From positions 12,955,785 to 13,019,784 of the forward strand of contig OZ038482.1 in assembly GCA_964036315.1 (NCBI GenBank): DNA of 64,000 bases, written 5' to 3'. The stretch comes from Acanthosepion esculentum. Lineage: Eukaryota > Mollusca > Cephalopoda > Sepiida > Sepiidae. A model generated the notes under the pieces. That model was not told where the DNA came from, did no database searches, and saw only the letters and a list, made by a program, of their open reading frames with translations. The position numbers and the translations under genes were made by a program. Positions 1 through 12,834 of this stretch are shown one piece after another (positions within the stretch are counted from its first letter, which is position 1; each line of letters starts with the position of its first letter).

Positions 1-140
1 CTCTTGCTCTCACTCTCTATAACCCCTTGTACGTTAGTGGCACCCCCGACTTGCTTGGGGTGAAATGCTTAAAAAATGTTTCCTCTCTTCATTCAATTTA
101 ATCTGATTATTAAACCAGCCATTCTTCTATATTATTCTAC

Positions 141-214
141 CTCTGTCCCATAATGATTGTTCCATTGAGTCTTTGAAATTTGTGCAAAAATGGAACAATC
201 ATTATGGGACAGAG
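141..214. repeat. 26-bp perfect inverted repeat (hairpin) within each satellite unit; first copy
   Basis: Left arm 141-166 starts CTCTGTCCCATAATG. Right arm 189-214 is its exact reverse complement, ending CATTATGGGACAGAG. The loop is 22 nt. The same hairpin recurs once per unit across the array. Some units carry arm changes: the left-arm G becomes A near 2276 and 2631 (A-C mismatch), and a right-arm C becomes T near 1265 (G-T wobble). The arms look like a very short MITE or foldback captured by the satellite, but no clean TA target duplication flanks them. Either transcript strand would fold into a long, perfect stem. Confidence 0.95.
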
Positions 215-3200
215 ATGGGAACTCCCTTCCTCCTACTTGCTTCCCTGATAGCTATAATCTTCAAATATTCAAGTGTAATATCAATCGACATCTTCTGATG
301 CCTTGATCCTGATCCCCGTCCTTCTCTATATCCTTTCCTCAAACTCCCCTCTTTACTCTTGCTCTCACTCTCTGTAACCCCTTGTACGTTAGTGGCACAC
401 CCGACTTGCTTGGGGTGAAATGCTTAAAAAATGTTTCCTCTCTTCATTCAATTTAATCTGATTATTAAACCAGCCATTCTTCTATATTATTCTACCTCTG
501 TCCCATAATGATTGTTCCATTGAGTCTTTGAAATTTGTGCAAAAATGGAACAATCATTATGGGACAGAGATGGGAACTCCCTTCCTCCTACTTGCTTCCC
601 TGATAGCTATAATCTTCAAATATTCAAGTGTAATATCAATCGACATCTTCTGATGCCTTGATCCTGATCCCCGTCCTTCTCTATATCCTTTCCTCAAACT
701 CCCCTCTTTACTCTTGCTCTCACTCTCTGTAACCCCTTGTACGTTAGTGGCACACCCGACTTGCTTGGGGTGAAATGCTTAAAAAATGTTTCCTCTCTTC
801 ATTCAATTTAATCTGATTATTAAACCAGCCATTCTTCTATATTATTCTACCTCTGTCCCATAATGATTGTTCCATTGAGTCTTTGAAATTTGTGCAAAAA
901 TGGAACAATCATTATGGGACAGAGATGGGAACTCCCTTCCTCCTACTTGCTTCCCTGATAGCTATAATCTTCAAATATTCAAGCGTAATATCAATCGACA
1001 TCTTCTGATGCCTTGATCCTGATCCCCGTCCTTCTCTATATCCTTTCCTCAAACTCCCCTCTTTACTCTTGCTCTCACTCTCTGTAACCCCTTGTACGTT
1101 AGTGGCACACCCGACTTGCTTGGGGTGAAATGCTTAAAAAATGTTTCCTCTCTTCATTCAATTTAATCTGATTATTAAACCAGCCATTCTTCTATATTAT
1201 TCTACCTCTGTCCCATAATGATTGTTCCATTGAGTCTATGAAATTTGTGCAAAAATGGAACAATTATTATGGGACAGAGATGGGAACTCCCTTCCTCCTA
1301 CTTGCTTCCCTGATAGCTATAATCTTCAAATATTCAAGTGTAATGTCAATCGACATCTTCTGATGCCTTGATCCTGATCCCCGTCCTTCTCTATATCCTT
1401 TCCTCAAACACCCCTCTTTACTCTTGCTCTCACTCTCTGTAACCCCTTGGGTGCTAGTGGCACACCCGACTTGCTTGGGGTGAAATGCTTAAAAAATGTT
1501 TCCTCTCTTCATTCAATTTAATCTGATTATTAAACCAGCCATTCTTCTATATTATTCTACCTCTGTCCCATAATGATTGTTCCATTGAGTCTATGAAATT
1601 TGTGCAAAAATGGAACAATCATTATGGGACAGAGATGGGAACTCCCTTCCTCCTACTTGCTTCCCTGATAGCTATAATCTTCAAATATTCAAGTGTAATA
1701 TCAATCGACATCTTCTGATGCCTTGATCCTGATCCCCGTCCTTCTCTATATCCTTTCCTCAAACACCCCTCTTTACTCTTGCTCTCACTCTCTGTAACCC
1801 CTTGGGTGCTAGTGGCACACCCGACTTGCTTGGGGTGAAATGCTTAAAAAAATGTTTCCTCTCTTCATTCAATTGAATCTGATTATTAAACCAGCCATTC
1901 TTCAATATGATTCTACCTCTGTCCCATAATGATTGTTCCATTGAGTCTATGAAATTTGTGCAAAAATGGAACAATCATTATGGGACAGAGATGGGAACTC
2001 CCTTCCTCCTACTTGCTTCCCTGATAGCTATAATCTTCAAATATTCAAATGTAATATCAATCGACATCTTCTGATGCCTTGATCCTGATCCCCGTCCTTC
2101 TCTATATCCTTTCCTCAAACACCCCTCTTTACTCTTGCTGTCACTCTCTGTAACCCCTTGGGTGCTAGTGGCACACCCGACTTGCTTGGGGTGAAATGCT
2201 TAAAAAATGTTTCCTCTCTTCATTCAATTTAATCTGATTATTAAACCAGCCATTCTTCTATATTATTCTACCTCTATCCCATAATGATTGTTCCATTGAG
2301 TCTATGAAATTTGTGCAAAAATGGAACAATCATTATGGGACAGAGATGGGAACTCCCTTCCTCCTACTTGCTTCCCTGATAGCTATAATCTTCAAATATT
2401 CAAGTGTAATATCAATCGACATCTTCTGATGCCTTGATCCTGATCCCCGTCCTTCTCTATATCCTTTCCTCAAACACCCCTCTTTACTCTTGCTCTCACT
2501 CTCTGTAAGCCCTTGTGTGCTAGTGGCACACCCGACTTGCTTGGGGTGAAATGCTTAAAAAATGTTTCCTCTCTTCATTCAATTTAATCTGATTATTAAA
2601 CCAGCCATTCTTCTATATTATTCTACCTCTATCCCATAATGATTGTTCCATTGAGTCTATGAAATTTGTGCAAAAATGGAACAATCATTATGGGACAGAG
2701 ATGGGAACTCCCTTCCTCCTACTTGCTCCCCTGATAGCTATAATCTTCAAATATTCAAGTGTAATATCAATCGACATCTTCTGATGCCTTGATCCTGATC
2801 CCCGTCCTTCTCTATATCCTTTCCTCAAACACCCCTCTTTACTCTTGCTCTCACTCTCTGTAACCCCTTGGGTGCTAGTGGCACACCCGACTTGCTTGGG
2901 GTGAAATGCTTAAAAAATGTTTCCTCTCTTCATTCAATTTAATCTGATTATTAAACCAGCCATTCTTCTATATTATTCTACCTCTGTCCCATAATGATTG
3001 TTCCATTGAGTCTATGAAATTTGTGCAAAAATGGAACAATCATTATGGGACAGAGATGGGAACTCCCTTCCTCCTACTTGCTTCCCTGATAGCTATAATC
3101 TTCAAATATTCAAGTGTAATATCAATCGACATCTTCTGATGCCTTGATCCTGATCCCCGTCCTTCTCTATATCCTTTCCTCAAACACCCCTCTTTACTCT

Positions 3201-6200
3201 TGCTCTCACTCTCTGTAACCCCTTGGGTGCTAGTGGCACACCCGACTTGCTTGGGGTGAAATGCTTAAAAAATGTTTCCTCTCTTCATTCAATTTAATCT
3301 GATTATTAAACCAGCCATTCTTCTATATTATTCTACCTCTGTCCCATAATGATTGTTCCATTGAGTCTATGAAATTTGTGCAAAAATGGAACAATCATTA
3401 TGGGACAGAGATGGGAACTCCCTTCCTCCTACTTGCTTCCCTGATAGCTATAATCTTCAAATATTCAAGTGTAATATCAATCGACATCTTCTGATGCCTT
3501 GATCCTGATCCCCGTCCATCCCTATATCCTTTCCTCAAACACCCCTCTTTACTCTTGCTCTCACTCTCTGTAACCCCTTGGGTGCTCGTGGCACACCCGA
3601 CTTGCTTGGGGTGAAATGCTTAAAAAATGTTTCCTCTCTTCATTCAATTTAATCTGATTATTAAACCAGCCATTCTTCTATATTATTCTACCTCTGTCCC
3701 ATAATGATTGTTCCATTGAGTCTATGAAATTTGTGCAAAAATGGAACAATCATTATGGGACAGAGATGGGAACTCCCTTCCTCCTACTTGCTTCCCTGAT
3801 AGCTATAATCTTCAAATATTCAAGTGTAATATCAATCGACATCTTCTGATGCCTTGATCCTGATCCCCGTCCTTCTCTATATCCTTTCCTCAAACACCCC
3901 TCTTTACTCTTGCTCTCACTCTCTGTAACCCCTTGGGTGCTAGTGGCACACCCGACTTGCTTGGGGTGAAATGCTTAAAAAATGTTTCCTCTCTTCATTC
4001 AATTTAATCTGATTATTAAACCAGCCATTCTTCTATATTATTCTACCTCTGTCCCATTATGATTGTTCCATTGAGTCTATGAAATTTGTGCAAAAATGGA
4101 ACAATCATTATGGGACAGAGATGGGAACTCCCTTCCTCCTACTTGCTTCCCTGATAGCTATAATCTTCAAATATTCAAATGTAATATCAATCGACATCCT
4201 CTGATGCCTTGATCCTGATCCCCGTCCTTCTCTATATCCTTTCCTCAAACACCCCTCTTTACTCTTGCTCTCACTCTCTGTAAGCCCTTGGGTGCTAGTG
4301 GCACACCCGACTTGCTTGGGGTGAAATGCTTAAAAAATGTTTCCTCTCTTCATTCAATTTAATCTGATTATTAAACCAGCCATTCTTCTATATTATTCTA
4401 CCTCTGTCCCATAATGATTGTTCCATTGAGTCTATGAAATTTGTGCAAAAATGGAACAATCATTATGGGACAGAGATGGGAACTCCCTTCCTCCTACTTG
4501 CTTCCCTGATAGCTATAATCTTCAAATATTCAAGTGTAATATCAATCGACATCCTCTGATGCCTTGATCCTGATCCCCGTCCTTCTCTATATCCTTTCCT
4601 CAAACACCCCTCTTTACTCTTGCTCTCACTCTCTGTAACCCCTTGGGTGCTAGTGGCACACCCGACTTGCTTGGGGTGAAATGCTTAAAAAATGTTTCCT
4701 CTCTTCATTCAATTTAATCTGATTATTAAACCAGCCATTCTTCTATATTATTCTACCTCTGTCCCATAATGATTGTTCCATTGAGTCTATGAAATTTGTG
4801 CAAAAATGGAACAATCATTATGGGACAGAGATGGGAACTCCCTTCCTCCTACTTGCTTCCCTGATAGCTATAATCTTCAAATATTCAAGTGTAATATCAA
4901 TCGACATCTTCTGATGCCTTGATCCTGATCCCCGTCCTTCTCTATATCCTTTCCTCAAACACCCCTCTTTACTCTTGCTCTCACTCTCTGTAACCCCTTG
5001 GGTGCTAGTGGCACACCCGACTTGCTTGGGGTGAAATGCTTAAAAAATGTTTCCTCTCTTCATTCAATTTAATCTGATTATTAAACCAGCCATTCTTCTA
5101 TATTATTCTACCTCTGTCCCATAATGATTGTTCCATTGAGTCTATGAAATTTGTGCAAAAATGGAACAATCATTATGGGACAGAGATGGGAACTCCCTTC
5201 CTCCTACTTGCTTCCCTGATAGCTATAATCTTCAAATATTCAAGTGTAATATCAATCGACATCTTCTGATGCCTTGATCCTGATCCCCGTCCTTCTCTAT
5301 ATCCTTTCCTCAAACCCCCCTCTTTACTCTTGCTCTCACTCTCTGTAACCCCTTGCGTGCTAGTGGCACACCCGACTTGCTTGGGGTGAAATGCTTAAAA
5401 AATGTTTCCTCTCTTCATTCAATTTAATCTGATTATTAAACCAGCCATTCTTCTATATTATTCTACCTCTGTCCCATAATGATTGTTCCATTGAGTCTAT
5501 GAAATTTGTGCAAAAATGGAACAATCATTATGGGACAGAGATGGGAACTCCCTTCCTCCTACTTGCTTCCCTGATAGCTATAATCTTCAAATATTCAAGT
5601 GTAATATCAATCGACATCTTCTGATGCCTTGATCCTGATCCCCGTCCTTCTCTATATCCTTTCCTCAAACCCCCCTCTTTACTCTTGCTCTCACTCTCTG
5701 TAACCCCTTGGGTGCTAGTGGCACACCCGACTTGCTTGGGGTGAAATGCTTAAAAAATGTTTCCTCTCTTCATTCAATTTAATCTGATTATTAAACCAGC
5801 CATTCTTCTATATTATTCTACCTCTGTCCCATAATGATTGTTCCATTGAGTCTATGAAATTTGTGCAAAAATGGAACAATCATTATGGGACAGAGATGGG
5901 AACTCCCTTCCTCCTACTTGCTTCCCTGATAGCTATAATCTTCAAATATTCAAGTGTAATATCAATCGACATCTTCTGATGCCTTGATCCTGATCCCCGT
6001 CCTTCTCTATATCCTTTCCTCAAACCCCCCTATTTACTCTTGCTCTCACTCTCTGTAACCCCTTGCGTGCTAGTGGCACACCCGACTTGCTTGGGGTGAA
6101 ATGCTTAAAAAATGTTTCCTCTCTTCATTCAATTTAATCTGATTATTAAACCAGCCATTCTTCTATATTATTCTACCTCTGTCCCATAATGATTGTTCCA

Positions 6201-7812
6201 TTGAGTCTATGAAATTTGTGCAAAAATGGAACAATCATTATGGGACAGAGATGGGAACTCCCTTCCTCCTACTTGCTTCCCTGATAGCTATAATCTTCAA
6301 ATATTCAAGTGTAATATCAATCGACATCCTCTGATGCCTTGATCCTGATCCCCGTCCTTCTCTATATCCTTTCCTCAAACACCCCTCTTTACTCTTGCTC
6401 TCACTCTCTGTAACCCCTTGGGTGCTAGTGGCACACCCGACTTGCTTGGGGTGAAATGCTTAAAAAATGTTTCCTCTCTTCATTCAATTTAATCTGATTA
6501 TTAAACCAGCCATTCTTCTATATTATTCTACCTCTGTCCCATAATGATTGTTCCATTGAGTCTATGAAATTTGTGCAAAAATGGAACAATCATTATGGGA
6601 CAGAGATGGGAACTCCCTTCCTCCTACTTGCTTCCCTGATAGCTATAATCTTCAAATATTCAAGTGTAATATCAATCGACATCCTCTGATGCCTTGATCC
6701 TGATCCCCGTCCTTCTCTATATCCTTTCCTCAAACACCCCTCTTTACTCTTGCTCTCACTCTCTGTAACCCCTTGGGTGCTCGTGGCACACCCGACTTGC
6801 TTGGGGTGAAATGCTTAAAAAATGTTTCCTCTCTTCATTCAATTTAATCTGATTATTAAACCAGCCATTCTTCTATATTATTCTACCTCTGTCCCATAAT
6901 GATTGTTCCATTGAGTCTATGAAATTTGTGCAAAAATGGAACAATCATTATGGGACAGAGATGGGAACTCCCTTCCTCCTACTTGCTTCCCTGATAGCTA
7001 TAATCTTCAAATATTCAAGTGTAATATCAATCGACATCCTCTGATGCCTTGATCCTGATCCCCGTCCTTCTCTATATCCTTTCCTCAAACACCCCTCTTT
7101 ACTCTTGCTCTCACTCTCTGTAACCCCTTGGGTGCTAGTGGCACACCCGACTTGCTTGGGGTGAAATGCTTAAAAAAATGTTTCCTCTCTTCATTCAATT
7201 TAATCTGATTATTAAACCAGCCATTCTTCTATATGATTCTACCTCTGTCCCATAATGATTGTTCCATTGAGTCTATGAAATTTGTGCAAAAATGGAACAA
7301 TCATTATGGGACAGAGATGGGAACTCCCTTCCTCCTACTTGCTTCCCTGATAGCTATAATCTTCAAATATTCAAATGTAATATCAATCGACATACTCTGA
7401 TGCCTTGATCCTGATCCCCGTCCTTCTCTATATCCTTTCCTCAAACACCCCTCTTTACTCTTGCTCTCACTCTCTGTAACCCCTTGCGTGCTAGTGGCAC
7501 ACCCGACTTGCTTGGGGTGAAATGCTTAAAAAATGTTTCCTCTCTTCATTCAATTTAATCTGATTATTAAACCAGCCATTCTTCTATATTATTCTACCTC
7601 TGTCCCATAATGATTGTTCCATTGAGTCTATGAAATTTGTGCAAAAATGGAACAATCATTATGGGACAGAGATGGGAACTCCCTTCCTCCTACTTGCTTC
7701 CCTGATAGCTATAATCTTCAAATATTCAAGTGTAATATCAATCGACATCTTCTGATGCCTTGATCCTGATCCCCGTCCTTCTCTATATCCTTTCCTCAAA
7801 CACCCCTCTTTA

Positions 7813-9942
7813 CTCTTGCTCTCACTCTCTGTAACCCCTTGGGTGCTAGTGGCACACCCGACTTGCTTGGGGTGAAATGCTTAAAAAATGTTTCCTCTCT
7901 TCATTCAATTTAATCTGATTATTAAACCAGCCATTCTTCTATATGATTCTACCTCTGTCCCATAATGATTGTTCCATTGAGTCTATGAAATTTGTGCAAA
8001 AATGGAACAATCATTATGGGACAGAGATGGGAACTCCCTTCCTCCTACTTGCTTCCCTGATAGCTATAATCTTCAAATATTCAAATGTAATATCAATCGA
8101 CATCCTCTGATGCCTTGATCCTGATCCCCGTCCTTCTCTATATCCTTTCCTCAAACACCCCTCTTTACTCTTGCTCTCACTCTCTGCAAGCCCTTGGGTG
8201 CTAGTGGCACACCCGACTTGCTTGGGGTGAAATGCTTAAAAAATGTTTCCTCTCTTCATTCAATTTAATCTGATTATTAAACCAGCCATTCTTCTATATT
8301 ATTCTACCTCTGTCCCATAATGATTGTTCCATTGAGTCTATGAAATTTGTGCAAAAATGGAACAATCATTATGGGACAGAGATGGGAACTCCCTTCCTCC
8401 TACTTGCTTCCCTGATAGCTATAATCTTCAAATATTCAAGTGTAATATCAATCGACATCTTCTGATGCCTTGATCCTGATCCCCGTCCTTCTCTATATCC
8501 TTTCCTCAAACACCCCTCTTTACTCTTGCTCTCACTCTCTGTCACCCCTTGGGTGCTAGTGGCACACCCGACTTGCTTGGGGTGAAATGCTTAAAAAATG
8601 TTTCCTCTCTTCATTCAATTTAATCTGATTATTAAACCAGCCATTCTTCTATATTATTCTACCTCTGTCCCATAATGATTGTTCCATTGAGTCTATGAAA
8701 TTTGTGCAAAAATGGAACAATCATTATGGGACAGAGATGGGAACTCCCTTCCTCCTACTTGCTTCCCTGATAGCTATAATCTTCAAATATTCAAGTGTAA
8801 TATCAATCGACATCCTCTGATGCCTTGATCCTGATCCCCGTCCTTCTCTATATCCTTTCCTCAAACACCCCTCTTTACTCTTGCTCTCACTCTCTGTAAG
8901 CCCTTGGGTGCTAGTGGCACACCCGACTTGCTTGGGGTGAAATGCTTAAAAAATGTTTCCTCTCTTCATTCAATTTAATCTGATTATTAAACCAGCCATT
9001 CTTCTATATGATTCTACCTCTGTCCCATAATGATTGTTCCATTGAGTCTATGAAATTTGTGCAAAAATGGAACAATCATTATGGGACAGAGATGGGAACT
9101 CCCTTCCTCCTACTTGCTTCCCTGATAGCTATAATCTTCAAATATTCAAATGTAATATCAATCGACATCCTCTGATGCCTTGATCCTGATCCCCGTCCTT
9201 CTCTATATCCTTTCCTCAAACACCCCTCTTTACTCTTGCTCTCACTCTCTGCAAGCCCTTGGGTGCTAGTGGCACACCCGACTTGCTTGGGGTGAAATGC
9301 TTAAAAAATGTTTCCTCTCTTCATTCAATTTAATCTGATTATTAAACCAGCCATTCTTCTATATTATTCTACCTCTGTCCCATAATGATTGTTCCATTGA
9401 GTCTATGAAATTTGTGCAAAAATGGAACAATCATTATGGGACAGAGATGGGAACTCCCTTCCTCCTACTTGCTTCCCTGATAGCTATAATCTTCAAATAT
9501 TCAAGTGTAATATCAATCGACATCTTCTGATGCCTTGATCCTGATCCCCGTCCTTCTCTATATCCTTTCCTCAAACACCCCTCTTTACTCTTGCTCTCAC
9601 TCTCTGTCACCCCTTGGGTGCTAGTGGCACACCCGACTTGCTTGGGGTGAAATGCTTAAAAAATGTTTCCTCTCTTCATTCAATTTAATCTGATTATTAA
9701 ACCAGCCATTCTTCTATATTATTCTACCTCTGTCCCATAATGATTGTTCCATTGAGTCTATGAAATTTGTGCAAAAATGGAACAATCATTATGGGACAGA
9801 GATGGGAACTCCCTTCCTCCTATTTGCTTCCCTGATAGCTATAATCTTCAAATATTCAAGTGTAATATCAATCGACATCCTCTGATGCCTTGATCCTGAT
9901 CCCCGTCCTTCTCTATATCCTTTCCTCAAACACCCCTCTTTA
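7813..9942. repeat. Three-unit block duplicated within the satellite
   Basis: Units starting at 7813, 8168 and 8523 share their private variants with units starting at 8878, 9233 and 9588. The shared set is ATATGATTCT with ATTCAAATG, then CTGCAAGCCC, then CTGTCACCCC. This is a 1065-bp block repeated once. One difference is visible: the first block opens with GTAACCCC and the second with GTAAGCCC. It is a local higher-order repeat made by unequal crossover or amplification. Confidence 0.8.
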
Positions 9943-11797
9943 CTCTTGCTCTCACTCTCTGTAAGCCCTTGGGTGCTAGTGGCACACCCGACTTGCTTGG
10001 GGTGAAATGCTTAAAAAATGTTTCCTCTCTTCATTCAATTTAATCTGATTATTAAACCAGCCATTCTTCTATATTATTCTACCTCTGTCCCATAATGATT
10101 GTTCCATTGAGTCTATGAAATTTGTTCAAAAATGGAACAATCATTATGGGACAGAGATGGGAACTCCCTTCCTCCTACTTGCTTCCCTGATAGCTATAAT
10201 CTTCAAATATTCAAGTGTAATATCAATCGACATCCTCTGATGCCTTGATCCTGATCCCCGTCCTTCTCTATATCCTTTCCTCAAACACCCCTCTTTACTC
10301 TTGCTCTCACTCTCTGTAACCCCTTGGGTGCTAGTGGCACACCCGACTTGCTTGGGGTGAAATGCTTAAAAAATGTTTCCTCTCTTCATTCAATTTAATC
10401 TGATTATTAAACCAGCCATTCTTCTATATTATTCTACCTCTGTCCCATAATGATTGTTCCATTGAGTCTATGAAATTTGTGCAAAAATGGAACAATCATT
10501 ATGGGACAGAGATGGGAACTCCCTTCCTCCTACTTGCTTCCCTGATAGCTATAATCTTCAAATATTCAAGTGTAATATCAATCGACATCCTCTGATGCCT
10601 TGATCCTGATCCCCGTCCTTCTCTATATCCTTTCCTCAAACACCCCTCTTTACTCTTGCTCTCACTCTCTGTAACCCCTTGGGTGCTAGTGGCACACCCG
10701 ACTTGCTTGGGGTGAAATGCTTAAAAAATGTTTCCTCTCTTCATTCAATTTAATCTGATTATTAAACCAGCCATTCTTCTATATTATTCTACCTCTGTCC
10801 CATAATGATTGTTCCATTGAGTCTATGAAATTTGTTCAAAAATGGAACAATCATTATGGGACAGAGATGGGAACTCCCTTCCTCCTACTTGCTTCCCTGA
10901 TAGCTATAATCTTCAAATATTCAAGTGTAATATCAATCGACATCTTCTGATGCCTTGATCCTGATCCCCGTCCTTCTCTATATCCTTTCCTCAAACACCC
11001 CTCTTTACTCTTGCTCTCACTCTCTGTAACCCCTTGGGTGCTAGTGGCACACCCGACTTGCTTGGGGTGAAATGCTTAAAAAATGTTTCCTCTCTTCATT
11101 CAATTTAATCTGATTATTAAACCAGCCATTCTTCTATATTATTCTACCTCTGTCCCATAATGATTGTTCCATTGAGTCTATGAAATTTGTGCAAAAATGG
11201 AACAATCATTATGGGACAGAGATGGGAACTCCCTTCCTCCTACTTGCTTCCCTGATAGCTATAATCTTCAAATATTCAAGTGTAATATCAATCGACATCT
11301 TCTGATGCCTTGATCCTGATCCCCGTCCTTCTCTATATCCTTTCCTCAAACACCCCTCTTTACTCTTGCTCTCACTCTCTGTAACCCCTTGGGTGCTAGT
11401 GGCACACCCGACTTGCTTGGGGTGAAATGCTTAAAAAATGTTTCCTCTCTTCATTCAATTTAATCTGATTATTAAACCAGCCATTCTTCTATATTATTCT
11501 ACCTCTGTCCCATAATGATTGTTCCATTGAGTCTATGAAATTTGTGCAAAAATGGAACAATCATTATGGGACAGAGATGGGAACTCCCTTCCTCCTACTT
11601 GCTTCCCTGATAGCTATAATCTTCAAATATTCAAGTGTAATATCAATCGACATCCTCTGATGCCTTGATCCTGATCCCCGTCCTTCTCTATATCCTTTCC
11701 TCAAACACCCCTCTTTACTCTTGCTCTCACTCTCTGTAACCCCTTGGGTGCTAGTGGCACACCCGACTTGCTTCGGGTGAAATGCTTAAAGAATGTA

Positions 11798-12339
11798 TGC
11801 TCTTTCTCAAGCTAAAAATTGTTGCTTCTTCTGATGGGTCTTTTAACTCATGCGCATCTGGCCAAACGCGTGTTTAGCGTCTGATGTATCTTTTACGAGT
11901 TTATATTTGCTTTCCTGATGTTGAAAACGTATTTAATTAATTATAAATATTAAATGCTAAGCGTTTGTCTAAAATAACTAATAATTCAAGAAGAAATTGG
12001 TCTAAGGCTCGGATCTTGTAAATTAATATTTTCACCTTTGGTTTTTATTTTTATTTTTAAATTAATTACATTTCAGATTTCCAATAGTCTCTTTCCAAAG
12101 CAGAAAAAAATTAATGAACAGGTGTTGGTTTAGTGGTTGACAGTTTAAATGTGTAGCGTCGACGATGACCCTGTCCAGGCATTATCAGACTGTCGGCCAG
12201 CTACGTGTTAGTAATTCCAAAATAAGAATAAGCCATCATTTTAGATACATTCACTCGTGTGATGATTAACATTTTCATGAATTTTGAAAATCTGAAATTG
12301 CCATGTGGTATGAAAATAAATTTGAATGGAAATGAGTTT
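11798..12339. other. Unique AT-rich sequence flanking the satellite; no gene seen
   Basis: Sequence leaves the satellite at about 11797 and becomes AT-rich and non-repetitive. No open frame, RNA gene or recognisable element is visible. Confidence 0.6.
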
Positions 12340-12745
12340 GACTCGGAAGAAGAAAAAAAGGAATGAATAAAAAGAAGAAAAGAAATTAAAAAAAGTAAAG
12401 AAGGAGAAAAAAGAAAAAGAAGGAAAACAAAGAAAGAAGAGGAATGGAGATAAAAAAAATCTGATCGAGAACAAAAAAAAAAAAAATAAAGAAGAAGAAA
12501 AAAAGAAGAACCGGAAAGAATGAATAAAAATATGAAATTAAGAAAAGGAAAAAAAAAGAAAAGAAAGAAATACGAGGAATGGAAATAAAAGTAAGAAAGT
12601 AAGACGAAAGGGAACAAGAAAAAGAAGTAAAAGAAAAGAGTGGTGTGGAATGAAAGAAGAAAGAAACAGATTAAAAAGAAGTAAAGAAAAGGGGGAGGAG
12701 TGAAAGTAAAAGAAAGATGAAATAGAAGAAGAAGAAAGAAAATGA
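12340..12745. repeat. Polypurine (A/G-rich) tract, about 400 bp
   Basis: The plus strand is almost entirely A and G (AAGAAGAAAAAAAG-type runs) for about 400 bp, with rare T interruptions. The opposite strand gives a 196-codon open frame rich in Phe, Leu and Ser only because TTT and TTC codons cannot be stops. I do not call it a gene. Such tracts can form triplex (H-DNA) structures. Confidence 0.85.
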
Positions 12746-12767
12746 AAAATATAATTTTATCAGTACA

Positions 12768-12834
12768 AATATATATATGTATGTTGCGCATGCGTGTGTG
12801 TGTGTGCGTGCGTGCGTGCGTGTGTGTATGTGTA
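12768..12834. repeat. TA/TG/TGCG alternating purine-pyrimidine tract
   Basis: A run of ATATATATGTATG followed by TGCGTGTGTGTGTGTGCG units. Alternating purine-pyrimidine with CG steps is a classic Z-DNA-prone composition. No coding sequence is implied. Confidence 0.8.

Larger units (their letters stand above)
1..11797. repeat. 355-bp tandem satellite array, 33 full units plus a partial
   Basis: The motif CTCTTGCTCTCACTCTCTG recurs at 1, 356, 711, 1066, 1421, 1776, 2132 and so on to 11718. Every step is 355 bp except two of 356 bp (units starting at 1776 and 7102), each explained by one extra A in an A-run. The 34th unit breaks off near 11797, where sequence diverges after GGGTGAAATGCTTAAA. 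The left end is cut by the window, so the array is longer. Units differ by only a few substitutions, which implies recent homogenisation. Two sequence classes are visible: the first four units read TTGTACGTTAGTGG, and most later ones read TTGGGTGCTAGTGG. No unit carries a credible gene; the 71-codon open frame at 1759-1974 is a by-product of one variant unit. The period is close to two nucleosome repeats, as in many satellites. Function is unknown. Confidence 0.98.

Noticed and set aside
1759..1974. 71-codon minus-strand open frame in the satellite
   Set aside because: It exists only in one variant unit and lies in a tandem repeat; not conserved across units.
1..11797. CRISPR-like array of repeats
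   Set aside because: Units are 355 bp with no unique spacers; this is a eukaryotic satellite.
12201..12791. 196-codon Phe/Leu-rich minus-strand frame resembling a membrane protein
   Set aside because: It is the complement of a polypurine tract, where stop codons are improbable by composition.
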